The notes under the pieces were generated by a model. It ran no database searches. It was not told the DNA's origin and saw nothing but the letters and a program-made list of their open reading frames with translations. Below, piece by piece: positions 16,238-25,641 of a stretch of DNA of 36,176 nt. The position numbers were made by a program, and so were the translations under genes. The stretch is from Gammaproteobacteria bacterium. Its GTDB lineage: Bacteria; Pseudomonadota; Gammaproteobacteria; PS1; Pseudothioglobaceae. Where the stretch lies: positions 1-36,176 of the forward strand of contig JAQRMT010000003.1 in NCBI GenBank assembly GCA_028599035.1. Reading direction: 5' to 3'. Position 1 is the stretch's first letter; each line of letters begins with the position of its first letter.

Positions 16238-19200
16238 ATGTCCACTGAATTTGTCCATCTTCATTGTCATAGTGAATACTCTGTTGAAAACAGTTTAATT
16301 CGCATACCAAAATTAGTCAATCAAGCTAAAAAATTAGGCATGAGTGCGATTGCACTAACGGATAATGGTAATTTATTTGCCGCTGTTAAGTTTTACAAGG
16401 CGGCAAAAAGTGCTGGCATTAAGCCAGTTTTTGGCGCCGAGATTACGCTTATAGATGAAAATAAAGTGTTTTCTTTGTTGCTTTTTTGTCAAGATCAACA
16501 AGGGTATTTAAATTTATCTAGGTTGATTTCTTTATCTTATTTGGAAGGGCAAGGTGTAGATAATGTTAGTATTACAATTGAACAGTTATGCCAATATAGT
16601 CAAGGCTTGATATTGGTTGCACTGCCTGTGTATAGCGATGTGGCACAAGCCCTAACTGGAAATCGAATGCCTGAGGCACAAGAGAAAGCCAAATTTTGGC
16701 AACAGGTATTTGCAGATCGATTTTATTTAGGGGTGCAACGCACTAATCGTGCTCATGATGAGCAACACCTGCATCTTTGCATTGAGTTAGGATTGGCGCT
16801 TGATATTCCCTTAGTGGCAAGTAATGATGTGCAATTTTTAGAAAAGGGTGAATTTGAGGCACATGAAGCGCGTATTTGCATCTCTCAAGGGGGATTGTTG
16901 GATGACGCACGGCGTGAAAAGCATTATTGTGCCGATCAATATCTAAAATCAGCTGATGAGATGGGTGATTTATTCTCCGATATTCCTGAAGTGATTGCCA
17001 ATAGTATTGAAATTTCTAAACGCTGTAATGTGCATTTTGAATTATACAAAAAGAATTATTTGCCAGATTTCCCCGTACCTGAAGGGCTTAATATGGCGCA
17101 GTTTTTCTCTCAAGAGTCAGAAACAGGGCTGAATCAACGCTTAGAAGGAATAAAGGTTGAACGCCAAATTTATGATAAGCGCCTAAAGTTTGAATTAGGT
17201 GTTATTGTTCAAATGGATTTCCCTGGTTATTTTTTAATTGTTGCTGATTTTATTCGTTGGTCTAAGGACAATGGCATTCCTGTTGGACCTGGTCGTGGCT
17301 CTGGTGCAGGCTCACTGGTGGCATATGCGCTCGGTATTACGAATGTTGACCCGATTAAACATGAATTGCTGTTTGAGCGTTTTCTTAATCCTGAACGGAT
17401 TTCTATGCCAGATTTTGATGTGGATTTTTGCACCGAACGCCGTGACGAAGTGATTGAGTATGTATCACAAAAATATGGCGCTGAAAAAGTATCGCAAATT
17501 ATCACTTACGGCACCATGGCAGCGAAAGGAGTAGTGCGTGATGTTGGGCGTGTTTTGGGGCATCCTTATGGATTTAGTGATGGTATTTCTAAATCTATTC
17601 CAAATGATTTAAAAATCAATTTATCACGCGCACTGGGTCGTTTTTCAGAGAGTGATTCACAAGAAAATAAAGATAAATGGTTTTCAGAGGAGTTGGCACA
17701 ACGATATGACTCCCAAGAAGATGTCACCACACTAATTGATTTATCCTTGCAATTAGAGGGTTTAGTGCGCAATGTGGGCACACATGCGGGTGGTGTGTTG
17801 ATTGCACCAAGTAAGATCAGTGATTTTTGTCCAGTTTATAAAGCCAGTGAAGAAGATGGCGTGGTTTCGCAATTTGATATGAAGGATGTTGAAGCAGTTG
17901 GACTGGTTAAGTTTGATTTTTTAGGCTTGTCAAATTTAACGGTAATTGATAAGGCTGTTAAACTCATTTATGCTAAAGGATTAAGTGAAGATTTAATTGA
18001 TATTGATACTTTATCTTTAGAAGATGAAGGTGTTTATAAATTATTACAACGATGTGATACCACAGGTATTTTTCAATTAGAGTCAGAAGGAATGCGTAGT
18101 TATTTGAAAAAACTACAAGCCGACTCGTTTGAAGATATTGTGGCAATGCTGGCTTTGTATCGTCCAGGGCCACTTGATGCGGGCATGGTAGATGACTATA
18201 TTAATGTTAAGCATGGCAAACAAAAAGTAAAGTATCCACATCCAATGCTAGAAGAGGTTTTAAAACCAACTAATGGTGTGTTTTTATATCAAGAGCAGGT
18301 GATGAAATCTGCACAAGTGATGGCAGATTATTCACTTGGTGGAGCGGATTTATTGCGTAGGGCGATGGGTAAAAAGATTGCTGCAGAGATGGATGCACAG
18401 CGAGGGGTTTTTGTTGAAGGTGCTGCCAAACATGATATTGATGAAAAAAAAGCCAATGAAATTTTTGATTTAATTGACAAGTTCTCAGGTTATGGCTTTA
18501 ACAAATCTCATTCGGTGGCGTATGCTTATATATCCTATCAAACCGCATGGCTTAAGGCACATTATCCCGCTGCTTTTATGGCATGTGTGCTCTCAGGACT
18601 GATGGGCGATACGGATAGAGTTAGTTCTGTTGTGAATGATGTACGAGCTATGGGGCTTATTATCCAAGCCCCGAATGTGAATGAATCGTTTTATGAGTTT
18701 AGTATTCAGGATAACAAGACTATCACTTATGGCTTAGGCGCGCTTAAAGGGGTGGGTGAAAGCGTTGTTGAGCTATTGGTTGCCGAACGAAAAGCACATG
18801 GCAATTATCAGGACTTATTTGATTTTTGCATGCGTATAGAAAGACAATCTCTAAATAAGCGCACACTTGAGGCGTTAATTTATAGTGGCGCTTTAGATGG
18901 GTTTAAAGTCGATAGAGCAACCTTGATTCAGACTTATTCAAGTGCAATGAAACAAGCAGAGCAACGACAAAATGATCGTTCAAGTGGGCAAAGTGGGTTG
19001 TTTGGCGATATTGATGGGTGTAATGAATATGAAGCGCATTATTTATCAGCACCACCTTTTTCCTTTAGGCAAACACTAGAATTTGAAAAGAGTGTGATGG
19101 GCTATTATTTTTATCACCACCCAACAGACGAGTATCGGGGCGATTTAAAGAATATTTTTTCTGTTTTACCGCAAAATATAGCGTTTAGAAACAATAAAGA

Positions 19201-19702
19201 AACGCAAGTATTGGCACTTCTTTCTGAAGTGCGTCATCGGACCACTAAGAATGGCAGGCAAATGGCTTTAATCACACTTGAAGACAGCAAGATTAAATTG
19301 AGTGGCGTTATCTTTGCCAAGGTATTAGAGTCGGGCCTGGTGAGTGATGTATTAATCGTTGATACCGTGGTTGTGGTATCTGGAAAAATCAACAAAGATT
19401 ATCGTGATGAGTGGCAATTGGTGGTTGATAGTATTGATAGTATTGATAAAGTAAAGGAGAAATACGCTAGAAGCTTTGAAATATCACTCAACAGTCAACA
19501 TCTGTCGCTATTTGAGCAACTTTCAATATTGCTTAAGCAAAATCAAGGGCAATGTCCAGTTAGGCTGCATTATCAGCTGAAACAATCCAAAGGCTCTATA
19601 TCGTTAAATCAAGCGTATTCTGTTAAACCAAATCAACAATTAATTAATGCAGTTGATACTCTGTTGGGCAGTCGTGTTAGTCGCACTAATTATTCACATT
19701 GA
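16238..19702 (+). CDS. dnaE: DNA polymerase III subunit alpha
   Basis: 1154 aa, the usual size for gammaproteobacterial DnaE. The N-terminal PHP domain starts EFVHLHCHSEYSVENS. The polymerase core has GPGRGSGAGSLVAYALGI and the catalytic aspartates in MPDFDVDFC (about residues 390-397), then GTHAGGVLIAP and GYGFNKSHSVAYAYISYQTA. A helix-hairpin-helix region and an OB fold (LSEVRHRTTKNGRQMALITL) lie near the C-terminus. The PHP domain keeps the first HxH, but other metal positions are Asn (TDNGN) or Gln (NDVQF), so it is probably not an active nuclease. No Shine-Dalgarno precedes the ATG. TATATT ends five bases upstream, suggesting a leaderless mRNA. The 3' end overlaps comEC by 13 bp. Confidence 0.97.
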   Translation: MSTEFVHLHCHSEYSVENSLIRIPKLVNQAKKLGMSAIALTDNGNLFAAVKFYKAAKSAGIKPVFGAEITLIDENKVFSLLLFCQDQQGYLNLSRLISLSYLEGQGVDNVSITIEQLCQYSQGLILVALPVYSDVAQALTGNRMPEAQEKAKFWQQVFADRFYLGVQRTNRAHDEQHLHLCIELGLALDIPLVASNDVQFLEKGEFEAHEARICISQGGLLDDARREKHYCADQYLKSADEMGDLFSDIPEVIANSIEISKRCNVHFELYKKNYLPDFPVPEGLNMAQFFSQESETGLNQRLEGIKVERQIYDKRLKFELGVIVQMDFPGYFLIVADFIRWSKDNGIPVGPGRGSGAGSLVAYALGITNVDPIKHELLFERFLNPERISMPDFDVDFCTERRDEVIEYVSQKYGAEKVSQIITYGTMAAKGVVRDVGRVLGHPYGFSDGISKSIPNDLKINLSRALGRFSESDSQENKDKWFSEELAQRYDSQEDVTTLIDLSLQLEGLVRNVGTHAGGVLIAPSKISDFCPVYKASEEDGVVSQFDMKDVEAVGLVKFDFLGLSNLTVIDKAVKLIYAKGLSEDLIDIDTLSLEDEGVYKLLQRCDTTGIFQLESEGMRSYLKKLQADSFEDIVAMLALYRPGPLDAGMVDDYINVKHGKQKVKYPHPMLEEVLKPTNGVFLYQEQVMKSAQVMADYSLGGADLLRRAMGKKIAAEMDAQRGVFVEGAAKHDIDEKKANEIFDLIDKFSGYGFNKSHSVAYAYISYQTAWLKAHYPAAFMACVLSGLMGDTDRVSSVVNDVRAMGLIIQAPNVNESFYEFSIQDNKTITYGLGALKGVGESVVELLVAERKAHGNYQDLFDFCMRIERQSLNKRTLEALIYSGALDGFKVDRATLIQTYSSAMKQAEQRQNDRSSGQSGLFGDIDGCNEYEAHYLSAPPFSFRQTLEFEKSVMGYYFYHHPTDEYRGDLKNIFSVLPQNIAFRNNKETQVLALLSEVRHRTTKNGRQMALITLEDSKIKLSGVIFAKVLESGLVSDVLIVDTVVVVSGKINKDYRDEWQLVVDSIDSIDKVKEKYARSFEISLNSQHLSLFEQLSILLKQNQGQCPVRLHYQLKQSKGSISLNQAYSVKPNQQLINAVDTLLGSRVSRTNYSH

Positions 19703-22002
19703 CGCAAATAGTAGCGTGAAAAATCCCTCCTGTATTCTTTGAACTCAATATTATTGCTGAGCAAAATATCAATCTGTCCAGAGCAACTGGTTTGTAAAAT
19801 TTTGATATTATTGGACTGATAACGCTGAATAATGGCTTGACTAGGATGGCGAAAACGGTTTTTAAAACCGCTAGAGACGATAACCAACGAGGGTGATACT
19901 GCATCTAAGAATGCTTGTGTTGATGAGGTTTTGCTACCGTGATGTGGTGAGAGTAATACCGCACTTTTTAGTTTTTCTTTGTTGTTTTTTACCAAGTGGC
20001 GTTCGGTTTTTCTCTCAATATCTCCGGTCAGTAGCATGCTGTATTTTGATGTGGAGATTTTGAGCACGCAAGAAGTATTATTGTCCTTAAAATAAGTGTT
20101 TTTATCAGGGTTGAGTATTTCAAATATTACTCCATCCCATTGCCAATTTTGCCCCGTTTGGCAATCTAAAGTCGTGCGTTGAATTTTTTCAGGCACTGAA
20201 GTTAATATCTCACTCACTTTAAAATTATCTAGAATATTATCAAGTCCGCCAATATGATCGTTGTCGCCATGGGAAATAATTACTTTGTCTAAATGCCGAA
20301 TGTGTTTGGCTTGGAGGTAAGGCGTAATCACACTGTCGCCAAGGTTGAAGCCAGAACGATATTTTGCACCTGTGTCAAACAACAATGTGTGATTTTTGGT
20401 TTGTACCACGCTTGCCAATCCTTGACCCACATCGAGCGTAGTAATCAAGACCGAGTTGTCTTCTATATAGTCATTAGGTGCAAATAACATCAACACCAAC
20501 ATAGGGGCAGATAGCCACCGCAATTTTAGCGCTTTGGGGGATATGGCAATAAATGCAATACCGATAAAGAGAGTTAAATCTATCAGCGAGGTTTGTGCAT
20601 AATGCCATTGATTAAAATCAAATTGTTGTAAGTACTCCAGCATATAAGACAGATAAATAAGCGCCTGATTAGCAATAGAAAAACTTATTTCCGACAAATA
20701 GGATAAGCCACTAAAAGTCAGCAGTGCGCCAATAAGCGATAGAGGTGTGACGATAAAACTAAATACGGGTATGGCAATTAAATTGGCGATTGGCGATAGT
20801 GCCGAACCTGAGGAAAAGAACCAAACTGTGAGTGGCAGTGTGGCAATACTAATTAGCAGTTGAATATAAATTAGGCGGTAGAACCAAGGCTTGCTTTGAT
20901 ACTGCCTAACGCCGTAAATAATGATTGCCACTACATAAAATGACAGCCAAAAACCAACACTAAAGACACTTAGTGGATTGTTGAGCAATACCAAAAGCAG
21001 TGCAACGCCATAGAGTTGCCAAACATTGTGATGACGCTTGAAAATAATGGAGGCAAACACCACGCTCGCCATGATAAAAGCACGACCTGTTGGCACTGAA
21101 AATCCAGCAATTAGCGCATATAAAAAGGCAGATATAAGCCCAAAATAAGCGCCTATGATTGGTGCTGGCACCATCAAGCTCAGGCGTGTTGAGTAGCGCC
21201 ATAAAAACTGCACTAATAAAAACACAAAGCCAGAGATAAGTCCAATATGCAGACCAGAAATAACACTAAGATGGGTGATATTGGTGGCTCTGAACAGTAA
21301 CCAGTGTTTATTGGTAATTAAAGAGCGATCGCCGATAATGAGTGCGTTTATTACCCCTCCAAATTCTTGTTTTTCTAAAATTGGCGCCAAAGAGTGGCGG
21401 ATGTTTTGTCTTAATCTATCGGTTGACAGCGTCTTATCGGCAGTGTTAATGCGTTGGTTAGCAGGCGAAGAGCGAACATAGCCTGTGGCACTAATACGCT
21501 TGTAGAACAGCCATTTTTCATAATCAAAGCCACCTAAGTTTTGATAGCCATTATTGTGTTTTAATTTTAACAGCAGTCGCCAAGTGTCTCCTGTATGTAA
21601 ATTGGGTGCTTTTTTAAGCTCATCAGGGCGATTATACCAAGCCAATTTTAAACGCCCTTGAAAAGGAGAACTTGCTTTGAAAATAAATTTTGTATTGTGT
21701 GTGGTTTTTTCAGGTAATTCGACAATTTCACCCGTAATAAGAATCGGTTTATTGAGGTAAATATCTTTGATTTGAGTGTTAAGAACTTGTGTTGATATTA
21801 GGCTCATCCAAACAAAGCCAAGCACTAAAGTCGCTAAGTTTAAACTCAGTGCCTTATACCTCTTAAAACTTATAGAAATTGCCAAAATAAGGGTAAAAAA
21901 TAGTCCCCATTCCACAGGGCTTATTTGCAGAGTATTTTTGAGCGAAAACAGACCGATTCCAAGGAGAAAATTTAAGGCATAAATTAGCATAAAAATGGGC
22001 AA
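19690..22002 (-). CDS. comEC: DNA internalisation competence protein ComEC/Rec2
   Basis: 770 aa from a TTG at 22002, or 766 aa from the ATG at 21990; neither has a Shine-Dalgarno. N-terminal membrane helices and a DUF4131-type soluble region come first. The Competence domain has THLSVISGLHIGLISGFVF and many helices (about residues 230-500). A C-terminal metallo-beta-lactamase domain follows, with LDVGQGLASVV, ISHGDNDHIGGLDN and LLSPHHGSKTSS. The protein forms the inner-membrane channel that takes up single-stranded DNA, and the MBL domain may degrade the other strand. The gene appears intact. It overlaps dnaE by 13 bp in the convergent direction. Confidence 0.95.
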   Translation of the reverse strand: MPIFMLIYALNFLLGIGLFSLKNTLQISPVEWGLFFTLILAISISFKRYKALSLNLATLVLGFVWMSLISTQVLNTQIKDIYLNKPILITGEIVELPEKTTHNTKFIFKASSPFQGRLKLAWYNRPDELKKAPNLHTGDTWRLLLKLKHNNGYQNLGGFDYEKWLFYKRISATGYVRSSPANQRINTADKTLSTDRLRQNIRHSLAPILEKQEFGGVINALIIGDRSLITNKHWLLFRATNITHLSVISGLHIGLISGFVFLLVQFLWRYSTRLSLMVPAPIIGAYFGLISAFLYALIAGFSVPTGRAFIMASVVFASIIFKRHHNVWQLYGVALLLVLLNNPLSVFSVGFWLSFYVVAIIIYGVRQYQSKPWFYRLIYIQLLISIATLPLTVWFFSSGSALSPIANLIAIPVFSFIVTPLSLIGALLTFSGLSYLSEISFSIANQALIYLSYMLEYLQQFDFNQWHYAQTSLIDLTLFIGIAFIAISPKALKLRWLSAPMLVLMLFAPNDYIEDNSVLITTLDVGQGLASVVQTKNHTLLFDTGAKYRSGFNLGDSVITPYLQAKHIRHLDKVIISHGDNDHIGGLDNILDNFKVSEILTSVPEKIQRTTLDCQTGQNWQWDGVIFEILNPDKNTYFKDNNTSCVLKISTSKYSMLLTGDIERKTERHLVKNNKEKLKSAVLLSPHHGSKTSSTQAFLDAVSPSLVIVSSGFKNRFRHPSQAIIQRYQSNNIKILQTSCSGQIDILLSNNIEFKEYRRDFSRYYLRQCE

Positions 22003-22334
22003 TAAAATAACATTATAATGGGTTTAGTGATTCACAAGCTTATGGCTGTCTAATATTCTGTGAAACACTTGATTTAATGCGTGAAACTCTAAAAGTTTTC
22101 CCCATTGTAAAGTAAAAGTAACAAACACACATATTATTAAAGTTTATTGGTTTTCGTTTATTCTGCAAGTCATTGATTTTTAATTAAAAAAATAAGTGAT
22201 TGTTTTTTATTCAAAACCATAAAAACACGCAATACAGCAACACTTTTTCTGATTTTTATGGAGATATTAACAGAGTTATCCACAGTTTTGTGGGTAACTC
22301 TATTGAGTGTTGATTTAACAAGGTTTCCTGCACT
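22003..22334. other. 332-bp gap between coaBC and comEC
   Basis: No credible gene. It holds a TATAAT on the minus strand (22013-22018, inside the symmetric cattataatg) with a weak GCTTGT 16 bp upstream, a candidate comEC promoter. It also has a very AT-rich tract (about 22168-22210, ttttaattaaaaaaataa) and a pair of inverted DnaA boxes near the coaBC end. The + ORF at 22258 is a shadow running into coaBC antisense. Confidence 0.6.
22272..22301. promoter_or_regulatory. Two inverted DnaA boxes forming a perfect-length hairpin
   Basis: TTATCCACA (22276-22284, +) is the consensus DnaA box. TTACCCACA (22289-22297, -) is a one-mismatch box in the opposite direction. The arms agagttatccac / gtgggtaactct pair over 12 bp with one G-T and a 6-bp loop. 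There is no following T run, so a terminator for coaBC is less likely. The function is unknown. Confidence 0.6.
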
Positions 22335-23525
22335 TTATAAAAAATTTTCAACCAGTATTTCGACAATTTTTCGACTCAGTTTTTGTTTACTGCTTTTTTC
22401 GATTTTTATGGTATTTTTTTGGTCTAAAAATAGCACCTCATTTTCATCACTTTTAAAGCCTAAATCATCCCTAGAAACATCATTTAAAATAATGGCATCA
22501 CACCCTTTATTTTTGAGCTTATTTTTGGCATTTTCAAGCAAATTTTGTGTCTCTGCGGCAAAGCCAATACACAGAGGTTTTTTGGTCAATTGACATACAG
22601 ATTTTAAAATATCTTGGGTAGGAGATAGCTCTAGAATTAGATTTTTTTCAGACTTTTTGATTTTGTCTTTTTTGATGTTTTGAATCGAGTAATCACTTAC
22701 AGCAGCACAGGCAATAAAAATATCTTGCTCAGCAATATTATCCATTACTGCTTGATACATTTCTCTGGCGCTCATTGCTGGGATTAGTTGCGCTTTTTGA
22801 TTGAGTGTAACGCTAATATTGCCATGCACAAGGGTTACTTGCGCACCTGCTTCAATACAGGCATTTGTAAGTGCTGATCCCATTTTTCCGCTAGAATGGT
22901 TGGATATATATCTGACGGGGTCGATTGCCTCAATGGTTGCACCGAGGGTGATGAGCACTTTTTTGCCACTGAGTTTGGTGTTTTGAAAAAGTAATCCTAC
23001 TTGCTCGGCAATCGCACTTGGGTCGCCTAGGCGGCCTTCGCCAATATCGCCACAAGCCTGCTTGCCACTGTCAGGCTTGATAAGCATCACTTGTCTTTTA
23101 AGTAATGTTTTTAAATTTGCTTGCACGCTATTAGCGGCATACATCTGCTGGTTCATTGCCGGTGCGATTAAAATTGGACAATCACTCGCCAAAACAACAC
23201 TACCAAGTAAATCGCCAGCCTTACCTGAGGCTAAATTGGCAATAGTATTGGCACTGGCTGGTGCAATTAAAATAGCGTCTGCCCATTTAGCTAATTCAAT
23301 ATGTCCTATGGCCAATTCGGCTTCTTTATCCCATAAATTATCATGTACTTTGTTTTTAGAAACCACTTGTAAGGATAATTCAGTAATGAATTGTGCGCCA
23401 CTTTGGGTGAGAATAACACGCACTTGCGCACCTAAATCTTGTAATCGGCGTACAATATCAGGCGTTTTGTAAGCGGCAATTGAGCCACTAACAGCTAGAA
23501 TAATATTTTTATTGGTTAATGTCAT
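22335..23525 (-). CDS. coaBC: Bifunctional CoaBC (phosphopantothenate-cysteine ligase / decarboxylase)
   Basis: 396 aa. It catalyses two steps of coenzyme A synthesis. The N-terminal flavin-dependent CoaC half has ILAVSGSIAAYKTPDIVRRL, LIAPASANTIANLASGKAGD and PAMNQQMY. The C-terminal CTP-dependent CoaB half has VLITLGATIEAIDPVRYISN, NHSSGKMGSALTNACIEAGA, AAVSDYSI, KIKK and NDVSRDDLGFKSDENEV. The start ATG overlaps the ribD stop by four bases, so translation is coupled to ribD. dut or rpmBG, its frequent neighbours in other gammaproteobacteria, are not adjacent. A DnaA-box hairpin lies about 35 bp after the stop. Confidence 0.97.
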   Translation of the reverse strand: MTLTNKNIILAVSGSIAAYKTPDIVRRLQDLGAQVRVILTQSGAQFITELSLQVVSKNKVHDNLWDKEAELAIGHIELAKWADAILIAPASANTIANLASGKAGDLLGSVVLASDCPILIAPAMNQQMYAANSVQANLKTLLKRQVMLIKPDSGKQACGDIGEGRLGDPSAIAEQVGLLFQNTKLSGKKVLITLGATIEAIDPVRYISNHSSGKMGSALTNACIEAGAQVTLVHGNISVTLNQKAQLIPAMSAREMYQAVMDNIAEQDIFIACAAVSDYSIQNIKKDKIKKSEKNLILELSPTQDILKSVCQLTKKPLCIGFAAETQNLLENAKNKLKNKGCDAIILNDVSRDDLGFKSDENEVLFLDQKNTIKIEKSSKQKLSRKIVEILVENFL

Positions 23526-24568
23526 TTTGGTGTTGCGGTTATTTTAATATCATTGCCCAGCATTCTTATGTCGCTAATGTTGAGTTCAATTTTATCTGCT
23601 AGCGTGTCAATTGGCAGGCTTATCATTGAGTTAGCATTGCTACCCATCAATATCGGCGCAGTGTAAATAATAAACTCATCAATCAGTTCTTCTGCCATCA
23701 TAGCGCCAATTAAGCCAGATCCAGCCTCCAATAAAACGCTGTTAATGCCTTGCGCTGCTAATTGTGACATAGTATCGACTAAATCCAATTTTCCAGTGTT
23801 TTTAATTTGTGTGTTTATAGGATTAAAAACTTGGGTGTTGGCATCGCTGGAAAATATTTTTAATGCAGTGTCAGTAATTTGATTTTTGCCATCAATCACT
23901 ACACGAAGTGGCGCACTATCAATGCCATCAAGCCGCACCGTCATTGATGGATTGTCTGCTAATATCGTGCCGGATCCGGTCATGATTGCTTGATTAGCAG
24001 CGCGTAATTTTTGCACATCTTGCCTTGCCATCTCGCCTGTAATCCATTTGCTTTCACCAGATGCCATTGAAGTTTTACCATCTAAGCTCATGGCAATTTT
24101 ACAAGTAATAAAAGGCAATCCAGTCTGCATACGCTTGATAAAAGCACGATTAAGTTGCCTGGCTTCGGTTTCAAGTAAGCCAACCTCTACAACAATACCA
24201 GCATTTTCTAGCATTGCCACACCTTTACCGCTGACCAAAGGGTTGGGATCAAGCGTGGCAACAATAATTTTTTTAACACCTGCATCAATAATTGCTTGTG
24301 TGCAAGGTGGCGTTTTTCCTCGGTGGGCGCAAGGCTCTAAAGACACATAAAGTGTTGTGCCACTTGCTTGGTGATTGATTTGTGCTAGTGCGTTAATCTC
24401 TGCATGTGCCTCGCCAAAAGTTCGGTGGTAGTCCTTAGCAAGAATTTCATTATCCTTAACAATCACGCAGCCCACCATGGGATTAGACGCAACACCATAT
24501 CGACCTTTGCGTGCGATCTGGAGTGTTAGCGACATAAAATGCGTGTCATTTTTTGAAAAAGTCGTCAT
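23522..24568 (-). CDS. ribD: Riboflavin biosynthesis protein RibD (deaminase/reductase)
   Basis: 348 aa from the ATG at 24568. The track start (24715) lies inside recA on the other strand and is rejected. The N-terminal deaminase has the zinc motifs HAEINAL and PCAHRGKTPPC. The C-terminal NADPH-dependent reductase domain has FITCKIAMSLDGKTSMASGE, SKWITG and GTILADNPSMTVRL. RibD converts the first GTP-derived pyrimidine through two steps of riboflavin synthesis. There is no Shine-Dalgarno before the ATG, and a TATATA-like box ends about 10 bases upstream, hinting at a leaderless message. It diverges from recA, and coaBC follows with an ATGA overlap. Confidence 0.95.
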   Translation of the reverse strand: MTTFSKNDTHFMSLTLQIARKGRYGVASNPMVGCVIVKDNEILAKDYHRTFGEAHAEINALAQINHQASGTTLYVSLEPCAHRGKTPPCTQAIIDAGVKKIIVATLDPNPLVSGKGVAMLENAGIVVEVGLLETEARQLNRAFIKRMQTGLPFITCKIAMSLDGKTSMASGESKWITGEMARQDVQKLRAANQAIMTGSGTILADNPSMTVRLDGIDSAPLRVVIDGKNQITDTALKIFSSDANTQVFNPINTQIKNTGKLDLVDTMSQLAAQGINSVLLEAGSGLIGAMMAEELIDEFIIYTAPILMGSNANSMISLPIDTLADKIELNISDIRMLGNDIKITATPK

Positions 24569-24579
24569 AATATTTCGTA

Positions 24580-24585
24580 TATAAT
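24580..24585 (+). promoter_or_regulatory. Candidate -10 box for recA
   Basis: TATAAT lies 30 bases before the recA ATG, followed by an aaggaga Shine-Dalgarno (about 24603-24609). The nearest -35-like hexamer, TTGAAA (24553-24558), is 21 bp upstream, longer than ideal. No CTGT-N8-ACAG LexA box is visible in the ribD-recA gap. The same AT-rich patch probably serves ribD on the other strand. Confidence 0.45.
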
Positions 24586-24615
24586 TACACCACATTTTAC
24601 CTAAGGAGAAACACA

Positions 24616-25641
24616 ATGGATGAACAGAAAAAACAAGCTTTAAAAGCTGCATTAGCGCAAATTGATAAGCAGTTTGGCAAAGGCTCAGTAATGTTTTTGG
24701 GCGACGAAGGGTCAAGTGCTGACATTGAAGCGGTTTCTACAGGTAGCTTGAGTTTGGATATTGCACTTGGTATTGGCGGGCTACCTCGTGGGCGTGTGGT
24801 TGAAATTTACGGTCCCGAATCCTCAGGCAAAACCACCTTGACGCTACATGTGATTGCCGAGATGCAAAAACTTGGCGGCACTGCAGCTTTTATTGATGCA
24901 GAACATGCGCTTGACCCCCAATACGCTAAAAGATTAGGTGTTAACACCGATGAGTTGTTAATTTCCCAGCCTGACACAGGCGAACAGGCGTTAGAAATTA
25001 CTGATATGTTGGTGCGTTCAGGCGGTGTAGATGTTGTGGTGATTGACTCTGTTGCAGCACTTACACCGAAGGCAGAAATTGAAGGTGAAATGGGCGCATC
25101 ACATATGGGCTTGCAGGCGCGTTTGATGTCTCAAGCCTTGAGAAAGCTCACTTCTAATATTAAAAAGACCAATACTATGGTGATTTTTATTAATCAATTG
25201 CGGATGAAGATTGGCGTGATGTTTGGTAATCCTGAAACCACAACTGGCGGCAATGCGTTGAAGTTTTACGCCTCAGTGCGTTTGGATATTCGCCGTATTG
25301 GTGCAATTAAAAAAGGCGATGAGATATTGGGTAACGAAACCCGCGTCAAGGTATTGAAAAACAAAGTCGCACCGCCTTTCAAGCAAGCTGAATTTCAAAT
25401 TCTTTACAACGAAGGCATTTCTCGTGAAAGTGAAATTATTGATTTGGGCGTAAAACATGGATTTGTAGAAAAAGCAGGCGCTTGGTATAGCGTTGGCAGT
25501 GAAAGAATCGGACAGGGTAAAGATAATGCCAGAGATTATCTCAAACAAAACATTGAACTGAGCCAAAAAATCGAAGCCCAAATTCGTGAAAAAATCATGG
25601 CAAAAGATGAAGACTTGAATCAGGACACAGGCTCTGAATAA
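24616..25641 (+). CDS. recA: Recombinase RecA
   Basis: 341 aa, full length. Walker A is GPESSGKTT (residues 66-74). Also present are [30 protein letters not shown], the L1 loop region [36 protein letters not shown] around the DNA-binding L2 loop, and an acidic C-terminal tail ([12 protein letters not shown]). RecA forms filaments on single-stranded DNA and drives strand exchange. It diverges from ribD, and recX follows, overlapping if the CTG start is real. An intact recA distinguishes this genome from the reduced vesicomyid clam symbionts. Confidence 0.99.
   Translation: MDEQKKQALKAALAQIDKQFGKGSVMFLGDEGSSADIEAVSTGSLSLDIALGIGGLPRGRVVEIYGPESSGKTTLTLHVIAEMQKLGGTAAFIDAEHALDPQYAKRLGVNTDELLISQPDTGEQALEITDMLVRSGGVDVVVIDSVAALTPKAEIEGEMGASHMGLQARLMSQALRKLTSNIKKTNTMVIFINQLRMKIGVMFGNPETTTGGNALKFYASVRLDIRRIGAIKKGDEILGNETRVKVLKNKVAPPFKQAEFQILYNEGISRESEIIDLGVKHGFVEKAGAWYSVGSERIGQGKDNARDYLKQNIELSQKIEAQIREKIMAKDEDLNQDTGSE

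Noticed and set aside
22276-22301. Terminator for coaBC
   Set aside because: On the minus strand the hairpin is followed by gttaatatctcc, not a T tract, and the stem is only moderately GC-rich.
22003-22334. Chromosome replication origin at the DnaA-box pair
   Set aside because: Only two boxes are seen, with no dnaA, dnaN, mnmG or parAB nearby. Both flanking genes point the same way, and the highly expressed rpoBC/ribosomal genes would run head-on toward such an origin.
24569-24715. Longer RibD start at 24715
   Set aside because: It would run antisense through the first 100 bp of recA and adds 49 residues with no match to the RibD N-terminus.
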